NCBI GenBank assembly: GCA_946560065.1
Contig: CAMNUE010000009.1
Span: 1-64,000, forward strand
Reading direction: 5' to 3'
DNA from: an uncultured bacterium
Lineage (GTDB): Bacteria; Bacillota_I; Bacilli_A; RF39; UBA660
Length of the DNA stretch: 64,000 nucleotides
Shown here: positions 18,183 to 28,088 of the stretch, piece after piece
How the letters are laid out: each line of letters starts with the position of its first letter
How positions within the stretch are numbered: position 1 is the stretch's first letter
Program-made: the position numbers and the translations under genes
The notes under the pieces: generated by a model
Seen by the model: the letters and a program-made list of their open reading frames with translations, nothing else
Told to the model about the DNA's origin: nothing
The model's database searches: none

Positions 18183-18686
18183 TTATTTCTTTTGAAATTT
18201 AACCGTAATGTTTAATTTTGTTTTTGAATCTTTTTGAATCGTACGCATAATATTATTAGCTAAAGTTGCATCGTGTTTTGAAGAAATACATATGACTGAG
18301 ACATCTGAATTATCTATTTTAGTAAAGCAATCTAAGTCATATTCTTTTTTTATTTTCTTTTCAATTGTTTCTTCTTTTCCTTGAAGACTATTTAAATATT
18401 TTAGTTGTTCGTATGCATTATTTTTCTCTTCTGTTGTTAGCTTTTCATTAGTTATTTTTCCTTGGAGATTATCTATTAAACTTTTTCTTTCTTCTTCTAA
18501 GCTGACTCTCATTGCGACCAGTGCGCTTTCTTCTTTTACTTCTTCTACTACAGCCTTTTCCTTTGTTTCTTCGGCTTTAACATTTACTTTTGTAAGTAAA
18601 TCATTAGGCATTGTTACATAGTAGATTCCTAGTACTAATATTAAACTAAATAATGTTAAGAACCACAAATTCTGTTTATTTATCAT
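18183..18686 (-). CDS. spoIIIAH: SpoIIIAH-like stage III sporulation protein
   Basis: N-terminal TM (WFLTLFSLILVLGIYYVTMP), AMRVSLEEERKSLIDNLQGKI...; C-terminal YscJ-like domain; RBS GGAGGAAG. Confidence 0.75.
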   Translation of the reverse strand: MINKQNLWFLTLFSLILVLGIYYVTMPNDLLTKVNVKAEETKEKAVVEEVKEESALVAMRVSLEEERKSLIDNLQGKITNEKLTTEEKNNAYEQLKYLNSLQGKEETIEKKIKKEYDLDCFTKIDNSDVSVICISSKHDATLANNIMRTIQKDSKTKLNITVKFQKK

Positions 18687-18749
18687 ATGACTTCCTCCAT
18701 TCAATAAATAATATGCGATAAAAAAAAGAATATTCTTTTTTTGAATATT

Positions 18750-19460
18750 CTAGACTCTTTTCGTTCCACAGTTTGTACAAAATAAATCATCTTTATTAAG
18801 TGGTGTACCACAGTTTGTACAATATACTGGTTGCATTTCAACTTTTGGTTGGGCATCTAACATTTCTGTTCCTTGAGTTTGATTAGTTGCTGGTTGTTGT
18901 GTATTCATGTTAGATGTAGGTGTTTCTACAGTGGCATTATTTATTGGATTTGTATTATTAGTTGACTTATTGGCACCAAATTGATTAAAAATAATATCTT
19001 CCATGGGATTAGCACCAATATATTTATTTTTTCCAAAGGCTAATATTGGATAGAATATGATTGGTAAAAATATTAAGCCAATAGCAAATCCTGTTTCTTT
19101 TCCAAAACTTTTAGCTAAACTTACATTTTTCAAAACAGAAAAATAAAGTGATGCAGCTGTTGAGACTAATCCAACTAATGGAACTGATGTTAATAAGGCT
19201 CCTATTAAAGTTATTAGAATCCAATATGGGTTGACACCTATAAATTTACACATTGTATAGGTACCATAAAATGGAATAAATACTTTCCATCCTTCCTCGC
19301 CAGCTTTTTCAAAGATTTTGTAATTTGCTATTAGTAGGATGATTAATGATATCATACCTATTATGAAAAGTATTATGAAAAATCCTAAAAACATCATAAA
19401 GAAATATCCTAAATTTTCCAATCCTGATAGGTCACCGAGTATTTGTAGATAATTACTCAT
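18750..19460 (-). CDS. DUF5684-like membrane protein with C-terminal zinc ribbon
   Basis: EGWKVFIPFYGTYTMCKFIG...; C-terminal YCTNCGTPLNKDDLFCTNCGTKRV. Confidence 0.75.
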   Translation of the reverse strand: MSNYLQILGDLSGLENLGYFFMMFLGFFIILFIIGMISLIILLIANYKIFEKAGEEGWKVFIPFYGTYTMCKFIGVNPYWILITLIGALLTSVPLVGLVSTAASLYFSVLKNVSLAKSFGKETGFAIGLIFLPIIFYPILAFGKNKYIGANPMEDIIFNQFGANKSTNNTNPINNATVETPTSNMNTQQPATNQTQGTEMLDAQPKVEMQPVYCTNCGTPLNKDDLFCTNCGTKRV

Positions 19461-19478
19461 TTTATAAATTCCTCCTTT

Positions 19479-20732
19479 TTATCTATTATGAAGCAATCTT
19501 TCAACTGCTTTCATCAAACCTAATTTTCCATACGGATATGTTAAAGAACCTTGCATATAAGCAATGTATGGTTCTCTAATTGGACCATCGCATGATAATT
19601 CTATAGATGAGCCTTGAGTGAATGAACCACTTGCCATAACTACTTGGTCATCATATCCCGGCATATCCCAAGCTTCCACTATAGCGTTTGAATCAATTGC
19701 TGACCCTTGTTGTATACCACGAGTGAACTCGATTAATTTATTTTTATCTCTAAAGATAATATTTTGAACAATATCGGCACGTTTATCATTATATTTTGGC
19801 TCTACTTCATAGCCTAATTCTTCTAGTACTTTACTAGTTAGAATAGCTGTTTTTAGTGAAGATGCTACAACACTTGGTGCCATATAAATTCCTTGTAAAA
19901 TTTGTTTGTTAATACCTAGAGTTGGCCCTACTTCACGTCCTTCTCCTGGAAGGGTTAATCTTTCAGCACAAAGTTCTACTAAATCATGACGTCCTGCAAT
20001 GTAGGCACCATTAGGAGCAATTCCTCCACCTAAATTTTTTATAAGAGAACCTACTATAATATCGGCTCCAACAGAAGTTGGCTCTTTATCACTTACAAAT
20101 TCACAATAGCAGTTATCTACCATGACAATTATGTCATTATCAATTTCTTTTATTAATTTTACTACTTTCTCTACCTTTTCGATTGAAAGGCTCTTTCTAG
20201 TAGAATAACCTTTACTCCTTTGGATTTCTATTACTTTAACTTTGTTATTATTTAAATACTCTGTGATTTTTTCATAATCAAAATCATCATTTACTAAATC
20301 TATTTGATTATATTTTACACCAAAGCTTTTTAGAGAACTGGCATTTTCTTTAATACCAATTACTTCATCTAGAGTATCATATGGTTTTCCACTAATACTT
20401 AATAATAAATCACCTGGACGAAGAAGTGCAAAGAAGCAGACATTTAGGGCATGAGAACCAGAAATAAATTGACTTCTTACTAGAGCATCTTCTGCTTTTA
20501 AAACGTCTCTAAAAATACATTCTATTTTTTCTCTTCCTAAATCATTATATCCATATCCTGTTGTTGAATTAAAGCATGATTCAGTTACTTCATTTTCTTG
20601 AAAACTTGCTAGAACTTTTAAACTATTTTTTGTGCAAGCTTCATCGATTTTTGAAAATTCATTTAAACAGGCTTTTTCACAGTCATCTACTAATTTAGCA
20701 GTATCATCACTTATTCCTAACTTTCGATACAT
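19479..20732 (-). CDS. methionine gamma-lyase/aluminum resistance (YnbB-like) PLP-fold protein
   Basis: VRSQFISGSHALNVCFFALLRPGDLLLSISGKPYDTLDEVIG; IVGSLIKNLGGGIAPNGAYIAG. Confidence 0.88.
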   Translation of the reverse strand: MYRKLGISDDTAKLVDDCEKACLNEFSKIDEACTKNSLKVLASFQENEVTESCFNSTTGYGYNDLGREKIECIFRDVLKAEDALVRSQFISGSHALNVCFFALLRPGDLLLSISGKPYDTLDEVIGIKENASSLKSFGVKYNQIDLVNDDFDYEKITEYLNNNKVKVIEIQRSKGYSTRKSLSIEKVEKVVKLIKEIDNDIIVMVDNCYCEFVSDKEPTSVGADIIVGSLIKNLGGGIAPNGAYIAGRHDLVELCAERLTLPGEGREVGPTLGINKQILQGIYMAPSVVASSLKTAILTSKVLEELGYEVEPKYNDKRADIVQNIIFRDKNKLIEFTRGIQQGSAIDSNAIVEAWDMPGYDDQVVMASGSFTQGSSIELSCDGPIREPYIAYMQGSLTYPYGKLGLMKAVERLLHNR

Positions 20733-20763
20733 TTTAAAACCACTTCCTTACATTACTATTATT

Positions 20764-21204
20764 TTATAGAATATTTTCTTTACATTTATTATCTATTATT
20801 ATTTTTTCTGCCATGATATCTTTCAACATAGTAAATCCTTTAATACCATCTTCATTTAACTCTTCTTCATCGTAAAATTTTATTTCTTTTTCTTCAATAT
20901 TAGCGATGTGAGTTTTATATTTTCTTAACTTTCTTTTATTATTCATAAACCATGTGTCTTGTTCTTTAGTTATGGCATTGCCAAGAAAATATAAATATCT
21001 ATTATTTTCTATATTTATGACTAAATAATTAAGATAAGCTAAGTAAATAGAAATTTCATAAGATGTGTTGTCTTTATATCCTTCATAGGTAAGTTCTTTT
21101 TTTTCTAGATATTTCATTAGTGGTATTTTGTGTGTTCCACCTTCTAATACTTCTACTTTTGTCTCTTCACCTTCTGGTGAAATGATAATTATTCCATTAA
21201 TCAT
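20764..21204 (-). CDS. hypothetical protein, remote paralogue of 2651-3106
   Basis: Shares a QxxWxxNNxxKLxKYK-type block; overlaps the end of the SDR gene by 8 nt. Confidence 0.7.
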   Translation of the reverse strand: MINGIIIISPEGEETKVEVLEGGTHKIPLMKYLEKKELTYEGYKDNTSYEISIYLAYLNYLVINIENNRYLYFLGNAITKEQDTWFMNNKRKLRKYKTHIANIEEKEIKFYDEEELNEDGIKGFTMLKDIMAEKIIIDNKCKENIL

Positions 21205-21940
21205 TCAATCTTCCCCCATCGACTCTTATTATTGAGTCATTTATATAACTTGCCCTACTACTTGCTAAGAATAAAACTATTTTACTTATTTCTTCTGGCT
21301 CGGCAAATCTACCTAAAAGAATTTTCTTCTTTTCTTCATTTATTTGCTCATAACTTAGTTCTTTATTCATATCTGTTTTTACCCAACCTGGGCAAATACA
21401 ATTAACGCTTATTAAAGGAGCTAGTTCTCTGGCAAAGTTATGAGTTAGTGAGATTACTCCTGCTTTTGAGGCATCATAATCACAACTTTCTGGATAATAT
21501 GTATCAATTGCATTAGTTGAGGCAATATTTATAATTTTACCATTTTTCTGTTCTAACATTACTTTACCCACATATTTGCTCATTAGATAAGTACCAATTA
21601 AATTTACATCCAAAATCCTTTTAAATTCTTTGATATTCTTATCAAGTAATAGACTATCTCTGCAAACACTTGCATTATTTACTAAAATATCTATACCACC
21701 AAAAGTATCTACTACAGTATTAACCATTGCTTCTACTTCTTCTTCTTTTGAAATATCACATTTAATAGTTAATACTTCAACTGAGTATTTTTCTTTAATG
21801 AATTTTTCTAATTCTTTGGCTTCTTCTTCATGATGACAGTAGTTTATAACAACATTAACTCCTGATTTTGCGAACTCTTCAATACAGCTTTTACCAATAC
21901 CACGATTGCTTCCTGTTACTAAAGCTACTATTTTCTTCAT
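21197..21940 (-). CDS. short-chain dehydrogenase/reductase (FabG-like)
   Basis: TGSNRGIGKS, NNAS, YDASKAGV, PGWVKTDM motifs. Confidence 0.92.
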   Translation of the reverse strand: MKKIVALVTGSNRGIGKSCIEEFAKSGVNVVINYCHHEEEAKELEKFIKEKYSVEVLTIKCDISKEEEVEAMVNTVVDTFGGIDILVNNASVCRDSLLLDKNIKEFKRILDVNLIGTYLMSKYVGKVMLEQKNGKIINIASTNAIDTYYPESCDYDASKAGVISLTHNFARELAPLISVNCICPGWVKTDMNKELSYEQINEEKKKILLGRFAEPEEISKIVLFLASSRASYINDSIIRVDGGRLND

Positions 21941-21992
21941 ATTACCAACTCCAACTATTCAAATTATATATCAAATTGTTGTCTTTTACAAC

Positions 21993-22415
21993 TTATTTAG
22001 AGGAGGAAAGCTCATAGAAGTCGATGAACGAAAGTAACTCATCTGCATTTGGCTCAGCAAGAGATGAATAAATTTTACCTTCATCTATATAAATAACAGT
22101 TGGTACAATTACATCGGATTCAGTAACCTCTATTTTTCGTAGTATTTCTTTATACTTTATCTCTCTATCTTTATTTAATAAAGAGTATTTAACATCATTC
22201 TCTTTTAAAATATTTTCAGTGTTTCTACAATTATCACATTCTTCTCCAGTAATCAATAAAACCATCTTACTTTCTTCGTTTAAGCTTTCAAGAACTTTTG
22301 ATGGTTTATAACCAAATTTATTAATAAATATAAATAAGAATGGAATACAAAAAACAAGAACAACTGCTATTCCAATTAAGAGTCTATTTCTTAATTCAAT
22401 TAATTCTTCGTTCAT
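21993..22415 (-). CDS. membrane-anchored thioredoxin-like protein
   Basis: N-terminal TM plus LLITGEECDNCRNTENILKE (CxxC) and cis-Pro-like IVPTVIY. Confidence 0.7.
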   Translation of the reverse strand: MNEELIELRNRLLIGIAVVLVFCIPFLFIFINKFGYKPSKVLESLNEESKMVLLITGEECDNCRNTENILKENDVKYSLLNKDREIKYKEILRKIEVTESDVIVPTVIYIDEGKIYSSLAEPNADELLSFIDFYELSSSK

Positions 22416-22507
22416 AGTGAGTCTTCTCCTTAATCTTTTTTAGATGTGACTTAATCTATTATACTTATTTTACTATATATTTTTATTTTAATAAATACAC
22501 TAATAAG

Positions 22508-22544
22508 AAAAAGACATAGACTATAATAGTTTTATGTCTTTTTA
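22508..22544 (-). terminator. terminator after ileS
   Basis: AAAAAGACATAAAACTATTATAGTCTATGTCTTTTTC. Confidence 0.7.
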
Positions 22545-22552
22545 ATTGAAAA

Positions 22553-25500
22553 CTACTTTGAAACTCTTTCTACTTTTAAAGCAATCTTTTCTTCGTTAAT
22601 ATTTTCAAAATCTGTTAGGCTTTCATCATGAATTAATTCATCTCCTAAGACTTCACCCATTGCATAGTCTTTGTATAATGTGAACATCTTTTCAATTGCC
22701 TCTGTTCCATTGTAATAGATTTTAATATGATCTGTAATAACAAAATCTGCTTCTTTACGAAGAGATTGAACCTTACGAACAAATTCACGAGCAAGTCCTT
22801 CTAAGATTAATTCTTCTGTTAATTCTGTATCTAAAACTACGATAGTCCTATTATTACTTGTCGATGCATAACCTTCTTTTTGTTTGATTGAAATCAAGGT
22901 ATTTTCTGCTGTTAGTTCGAAATCTTCTCCTGCTAATTTTACAGTTAGTCCTTCTTCAGCAATTTTTCCGATTTCATTACTTGTTAATTTGCTTAAGACA
23001 TTTTGTAGCTCTTTGATTTTTGGACCTAATGTTTTACCTAAAACTTTGAAGTTTGGTTTTACTAGGTATTCTAAGTATTCAGTCATATCTTCTTTAAACT
23101 TAATTTCTTTAACATTTAATTCTTCTTCTATTACTGGAAGTAAATCACCAATAATCATTTGATCACTCTTTGGTAAAATTAAACTTGAAATTGGTTGACG
23201 AACTTTGATATTTACTTCTTCACGGGCGAATCTTCCTAGTGAACAAATATCTCTAACTAAGTCCATTCTCTCTTCAACTGCTTCTTCTATTAAATCAGTG
23301 TTCTCAACTGGAAAATCTGCTAGATGTACTGATTCTTTTCCAGTTAATTTCATATAAATTTCTTCTGTTAAGAATGGTGTAATCGGAGCACATAATTTAG
23401 CTAAAGTCTCTAGCGCTTCATACATAGTTTGATAAACTGCTTTTTTAGATTCAGTCAATTCACTAGCCCAGAATCTTCTTCTATTACTTCTAATATACCA
23501 GTTTGATAAATCATCGTTTAAGAATGGAATAATTAATTTGGCTGCCTTATTCAAGTCATATTCAGAATAAGCTTCGTTAACTTCTTTAACTAATTTATTT
23601 AATTTAGAGATTAACCATCTATCAATTAGTTCTCTATCTTTTATTGGAATATCATATTCTCTTGGATCGATATTGTCAGCATTAGCATACATTTCAAAGA
23701 AGGAATAAGCGTTTTTAAATGTAGAAATATACTTTGAATAAACTTCTTTTAGTCCTTCAACGTCGAATTTTAATGGAGTCCATACTGGTGAAACATAAGA
23801 CATATAGAAACGAATAGTATCTGCACCATACTGTGTCATTATTTCTACTGGATCAATGATGTTTCCTACTGATTTACTCATCTTTTTACCGTGAGCATCT
23901 AACATCATGTCGTTTACAACAACATTTTTAAAACTTGACTCTCCTGAGATGATTGTTGAAATTACTAATAAGACATAGAACCATCCACGAGTTTGATCTA
24001 CTCCTTCAGCAATAAAATCAGCTGGGAATTGTTCTTCAAATAATTCTTTATTTTCAAATGGATAATGAAATTGGGCATATGGCATAGCGCCTGAATCAAA
24101 CCAAACATCCATGACATCTTTTACTCTTTCCATCTTTTCGCCACATTCTGGACATTTTAGATGTAACTCATCTACATATGGTCTATGTAATTCTAGGTTA
24201 TCAATGTCTATTTCTTCAACTAACTTTTCTTTCAATTCTTTTCTTGAACCAATTACTTCTCTATGACCACAAGAACATTCCCAGATTGGCATTGGACAAC
24301 CCCAATATCTGTTTCTTGAAACTCCCCAATCTACCATATTTTCTAGCCAATTACTGAATCTTTTAGCTCCAACGAAATCTGGGTACCAATTTACTTTCTT
24401 ATTAGCAGCAATTATTTTGTCTTTATAAGCTGTTGTTTTTACATACCAAGCTGGTTTTGCATAGTAAATTAGTGGTGATTTACATCTCCAACAATGAGGA
24501 TAATCATGAACTAATTTAATCTTTTTAAACAACTTATCATTTTCTTTTAAATATTTAATAATATCTATTTCTAAGTCTTTATCTGTTACTACTCTGCCCT
24601 TCCATGGCCCTTCTGTGTAGCAACCATCTTTTCCAACTGGGTTTACAAATGTTATACCATTTTCTCGACAAGCACGATTATCGTCTTCACCATAAGCTGG
24701 AGCAATGTGAACGATACCTGTACCATCTTCTGCTGTAACATAATTATCAGCAATTACTTCAAAGGCTTTTCCTTCTACATCAACAAAAGGTAATAGTTGT
24801 TCATATTTGATTCCGACTAAGTCTGTTCCTTTGTAAGTTTCTAGTACTTTTGCTTCTTCTCCAACAACACTATCTTTTAGACTTTCAGCTACTATGAATT
24901 TATATCCTTGGGATTCTACTAGGACATAAGTTAAATCTGGATTTACACATAATGCTAAGTTAGCCATTAATGTCCATGGAGTTGTTGTCCAAACTAAGAA
25001 ATAAACATCTTCATCTTTTTTCTTAAACGGAACAATTACTGTGTTTACAGAATCTTCTTGATAACCTTGAGCAACTTCATTTGATGATAATTCTGTACCA
25101 CATCTTGGACAGTATGGTAAAACTTTATTTCCATTATAGATAAGACCTTTTTTATCCATTTCTTTAAATATCCACCATTCTGATTCAATATAATCATTTT
25201 CACATGTTATGTATGGATTATCGCAATCAATGAATTGTCCCATCATATCAGTAACTTTCTTTACCTCACTAATGTTTGATGCTGTCTCATTATTACATTC
25301 ACGACAGAAATTCTCAATACCAAAGCTTTCAATGTCCGATTTTGTCTTAAAGCCTAATTTTTTTTCAACATTTACTTCAATTGGAAGTCCATGAGTATCT
25401 AGACCAATCTTTCTTAATACACGATATCCTTGCATAGTTTTATATTTACAGAATGTATCTTTAATTGTCTTTGCAAAAACATGATGTATTCCTGGTTTGG

Positions 25501-25654
25501 CATTAGCATATATAGGTCCATCATAGAAAACAAAATTTTCATTATCTTTTCTATTTTCAATGGTACGCTCAAATGTTTTCTCTTTCTTCCAATGTTCAAT
25601 GTATTTATTTTCTACTTCATTAATTTTTCCTTGTTCTAATTTTTCAAATTTCAT
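22553..25654 (-). CDS. ileS: isoleucyl-tRNA synthetase
   Basis: DGPIYANAKPGIHHVFAK, GKKMSKSVGN, editing domain WTTTPWTLMAN. Confidence 0.97.
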   Translation of the reverse strand: MKFEKLEQGKINEVENKYIEHWKKEKTFERTIENRKDNENFVFYDGPIYANAKPGIHHVFAKTIKDTFCKYKTMQGYRVLRKIGLDTHGLPIEVNVEKKLGFKTKSDIESFGIENFCRECNNETASNISEVKKVTDMMGQFIDCDNPYITCENDYIESEWWIFKEMDKKGLIYNGNKVLPYCPRCGTELSSNEVAQGYQEDSVNTVIVPFKKKDEDVYFLVWTTTPWTLMANLALCVNPDLTYVLVESQGYKFIVAESLKDSVVGEEAKVLETYKGTDLVGIKYEQLLPFVDVEGKAFEVIADNYVTAEDGTGIVHIAPAYGEDDNRACRENGITFVNPVGKDGCYTEGPWKGRVVTDKDLEIDIIKYLKENDKLFKKIKLVHDYPHCWRCKSPLIYYAKPAWYVKTTAYKDKIIAANKKVNWYPDFVGAKRFSNWLENMVDWGVSRNRYWGCPMPIWECSCGHREVIGSRKELKEKLVEEIDIDNLELHRPYVDELHLKCPECGEKMERVKDVMDVWFDSGAMPYAQFHYPFENKELFEEQFPADFIAEGVDQTRGWFYVLLVISTIISGESSFKNVVVNDMMLDAHGKKMSKSVGNIIDPVEIMTQYGADTIRFYMSYVSPVWTPLKFDVEGLKEVYSKYISTFKNAYSFFEMYANADNIDPREYDIPIKDRELIDRWLISKLNKLVKEVNEAYSEYDLNKAAKLIIPFLNDDLSNWYIRSNRRRFWASELTESKKAVYQTMYEALETLAKLCAPITPFLTEEIYMKLTGKESVHLADFPVENTDLIEEAVEERMDLVRDICSLGRFAREEVNIKVRQPISSLILPKSDQMIIGDLLPVIEEELNVKEIKFKEDMTEYLEYLVKPNFKVLGKTLGPKIKELQNVLSKLTSNEIGKIAEEGLTVKLAGEDFELTAENTLISIKQKEGYASTSNNRTIVVLDTELTEELILEGLAREFVRKVQSLRKEADFVITDHIKIYYNGTEAIEKMFTLYKDYAMGEVLGDELIHDESLTDFENINEEKIALKVERVSK

Positions 25655-25692
25655 ATAACTTCCCCTACTTTCTACAAATATTGCATTATTTA

Positions 25693-26640
25693 TTAGCCGA
25701 TTAATACATAAGTATAATAAGCTACAAATACTATTAGGAACATAATTCCTTCTTTTCTAGTAATTTTATAGTCGTTAAATGAGAACATAAACAGTAATAC
25801 TGCTGATACAATCATTACTAGTAAGTCGATATAGCTGAAAGAAATTACTCCTATACCTCCTAAAAGAGTTACTGGTAGTCCTATTACCATACCAATATTG
25901 AAGATATTACTTCCAACTACATTACCAATAGCAATGTCATATTCACCTTTTTTAGTTGCAGTTACACTTGTTACTAATTCTGGTAAACTAGTACCAAATG
26001 CTATTATTGTTAATGAAATTAATCTTTCACTTACTCCGATAGTCTCTGCTAAAAATGTTGCTGAATCTACAACAAAATTACTTCCCAAAACAATACCTGT
26101 TAAACCGATAATTGTAAAAATAACTGATTTAGACATTGGTAATATTTCTGTATCATCTTTCTCTACTTTATTTCTAGCAATTGTTATTAAATAGTAGATG
26201 AATACTAAGAAGAAAAGTAATAAAGCAATTCCATCTCCTCTTGTAAAAGAGTTTTTTACCCCTTTATCAAATAAACTATCTGATAACAATACTGCAAATA
26301 GCGTTGAAATTAACATAGTGATTGGTAATTCTTTTTTTACGGTATTATTTTTTACGTTTAGAGAGTGAACTAATCCACAGCATCCTAAAATTAATAAAAT
26401 ATTTAAGATGTTACTACCAATAACATTTCCTAAAACTATGTCTCCACTTCCACTTATAAGAGACTTTACACTAACTGCAAACTCTGGTGCACTAGTACCA
26501 AAAGAAACTATCGTTAATCCTATCAACATCTTAGATACTTTGAAATTTCCTGCTACTCCACTAGCACCATCAACAAATAAATCTGCTCCTTTTATTAAGA
26601 TAACAAATCCTAATACTAATAAAACTATATTTATTAACAT
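25693..26640 (-). CDS. CaCA-family Na+/Ca2+ antiporter (YrbG-like)
   Basis: Two alpha repeats: IVSFGTSAPEFAVSVKSL..GNVIGSNILNI and IIAFGTSLPELVTSVTA..GNVVGSNIFNI. Confidence 0.93.
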   Translation of the reverse strand: MLINIVLLVLGFVILIKGADLFVDGASGVAGNFKVSKMLIGLTIVSFGTSAPEFAVSVKSLISGSGDIVLGNVIGSNILNILLILGCCGLVHSLNVKNNTVKKELPITMLISTLFAVLLSDSLFDKGVKNSFTRGDGIALLLFFLVFIYYLITIARNKVEKDDTEILPMSKSVIFTIIGLTGIVLGSNFVVDSATFLAETIGVSERLISLTIIAFGTSLPELVTSVTATKKGEYDIAIGNVVGSNIFNIGMVIGLPVTLLGGIGVISFSYIDLLVMIVSAVLLFMFSFNDYKITRKEGIMFLIVFVAYYTYVLIG

Positions 26641-26677
26641 AAATCCTCCTTTTTAAATTTTATGAATCAAATAAAAT

Positions 26678-26892
26678 AAAAGAACTACTCATCCATATAA
26701 GGACGAATAGTTCGTGGTACCACCTTAATTCATAAGTATTATACTTATCTCAAAACTATAACGCGTTACCGTATTTATCTTATCCATAAATCGCAACTTG
26801 AAAGTGATTCGAATATTTCTTTGTAACCTATTTTCACCAAACATAGGCTCTCTACATACTCTAAAATATTCCGTCTTTCGCACATGCTTTCG
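26678..26892 (-). promoter_or_regulatory. T-box leader, specifier ATC (Ile)
   Basis: AAGGTGGTACCACG (26713-26726), terminator stem GAACTATTCGTCC/GGATGAGTAGTTC, stem I GAGAGCC...TTTGGTGAAAATAGG, specifier ATC at 26806-26808. Confidence 0.92.
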
Positions 26893-26898
26893 ACTCCT

Positions 26899-26927
26899 AA
26901 TATATCATATTTTATAAAACTTTACAA
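26899..26927 (-). promoter_or_regulatory. promoter of the Ile T-box transcript
   Basis: TTGTAA - 17 nt - TATATT on the minus strand. Confidence 0.6.
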
Positions 26928-26956
26928 TTATTTGTTATATTATTTATATATTTTTA

Positions 26957-27982
26957 TTACTTCAAGTCTAGAATCTTATAATCTTTATAATCAATATCTA
27001 TATCTTTAGTTACATAATTAAATAAATTAGTAATATTTTCAAAAGAGATATTTTTTATAGCTTTATCTAGCGATTCCATAAATTCCAAATCATACTCTTC
27101 TCCAAATAGTTCAATATTGTGATTTAGATTATTAATTAGACAATACAATATCCTTATTTTTTCGATTGTTAAATAGTAGCTATTTTGACAGTTGTCAGAA
27201 TCCTTTTTTAATTCAGTAATTGTTCTTTCGTAGGAGTTTTCTACTACAGCGCTATATAATCTGATTCGAGATTTATCTATAGGATATCTGCCCAAATTTT
27301 GTTCATCTTGATAATTTATTTCACTTAATAATTTTTCTAGGAGTTCTTTATTATAACCTGTTTTAACTGCATTTGAATATAAATCTATAAATTCTTGATT
27401 AGGCAATTTTAGGCAATAATATTTTTTTGCATATTCTCTATTTTGATAAAGACTAAATGCTTTTTGGCCAGATATTTTATTGTATCCCTTTTCTTCATGA
27501 TACTTTTTTCTTATTTGGTCCAAAATATTAAAATAAAAATAGTTTTGGTAAGCTGGATTATTTGTTGCTGATAAGGTATTTAGATAACTTGTTATTTTGG
27601 TTTTAGTTTTCTTTCTTTTAATAATTCTATTGGGAATTTCTATTTGTTCTTTTAAGTAATTTATAGTATTTTCGTCACCATATACTACTTCTCCATTTTG
27701 AAAGATTGAAATTAAGGATGCATCTTGAGTACTAGTTAGCTTCTCTATGTCTTCTATAAGAGATATAAAACTTTTTTCAAAAAATTCGATTCTAGTATTA
27801 TCTATAACTCTAACACCTTTATAATTTCTAGCTTGAGTAGTTATTACTAATAGATCTATGTCTGAAAAAACAGTTTCTGTTTTATATTTACTACTACCAT
27901 AAAATATTATTCCTACAATTTCTTTTCTTTGATTATACTTCTCATTACTTATGAATTTATTTATCTTTTCGATAGTATTCAT
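26957..27982 (-). CDS. nucleotidyltransferase-fold protein
   Basis: IIFYGSSKYKTETVFSDIDLLVI (GS-X-DxD NTase signature). Confidence 0.75.
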   Translation of the reverse strand: MNTIEKINKFISNEKYNQRKEIVGIIFYGSSKYKTETVFSDIDLLVITTQARNYKGVRVIDNTRIEFFEKSFISLIEDIEKLTSTQDASLISIFQNGEVVYGDENTINYLKEQIEIPNRIIKRKKTKTKITSYLNTLSATNNPAYQNYFYFNILDQIRKKYHEEKGYNKISGQKAFSLYQNREYAKKYYCLKLPNQEFIDLYSNAVKTGYNKELLEKLLSEINYQDEQNLGRYPIDKSRIRLYSAVVENSYERTITELKKDSDNCQNSYYLTIEKIRILYCLINNLNHNIELFGEEYDLEFMESLDKAIKNISFENITNLFNYVTKDIDIDYKDYKILDLK

Positions 27983-28088
27983 AGTATCACCTCAAAACTT
28001 GCTATAGTTTATCAAATTATCATCTTTAAAGCAAGAAAAAGCTAGAACCTAGTATGGCTCTAGCTTAGAGGAATAATTATTTAACTAT

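Noticed and set aside
26957-27982. Nucleotidyltransferase as the toxin half of a toxin-antitoxin pair
   Set aside because: No adjacent HEPN or small antitoxin gene; neighbours are the T-box leader and the frameshifted surface protein.
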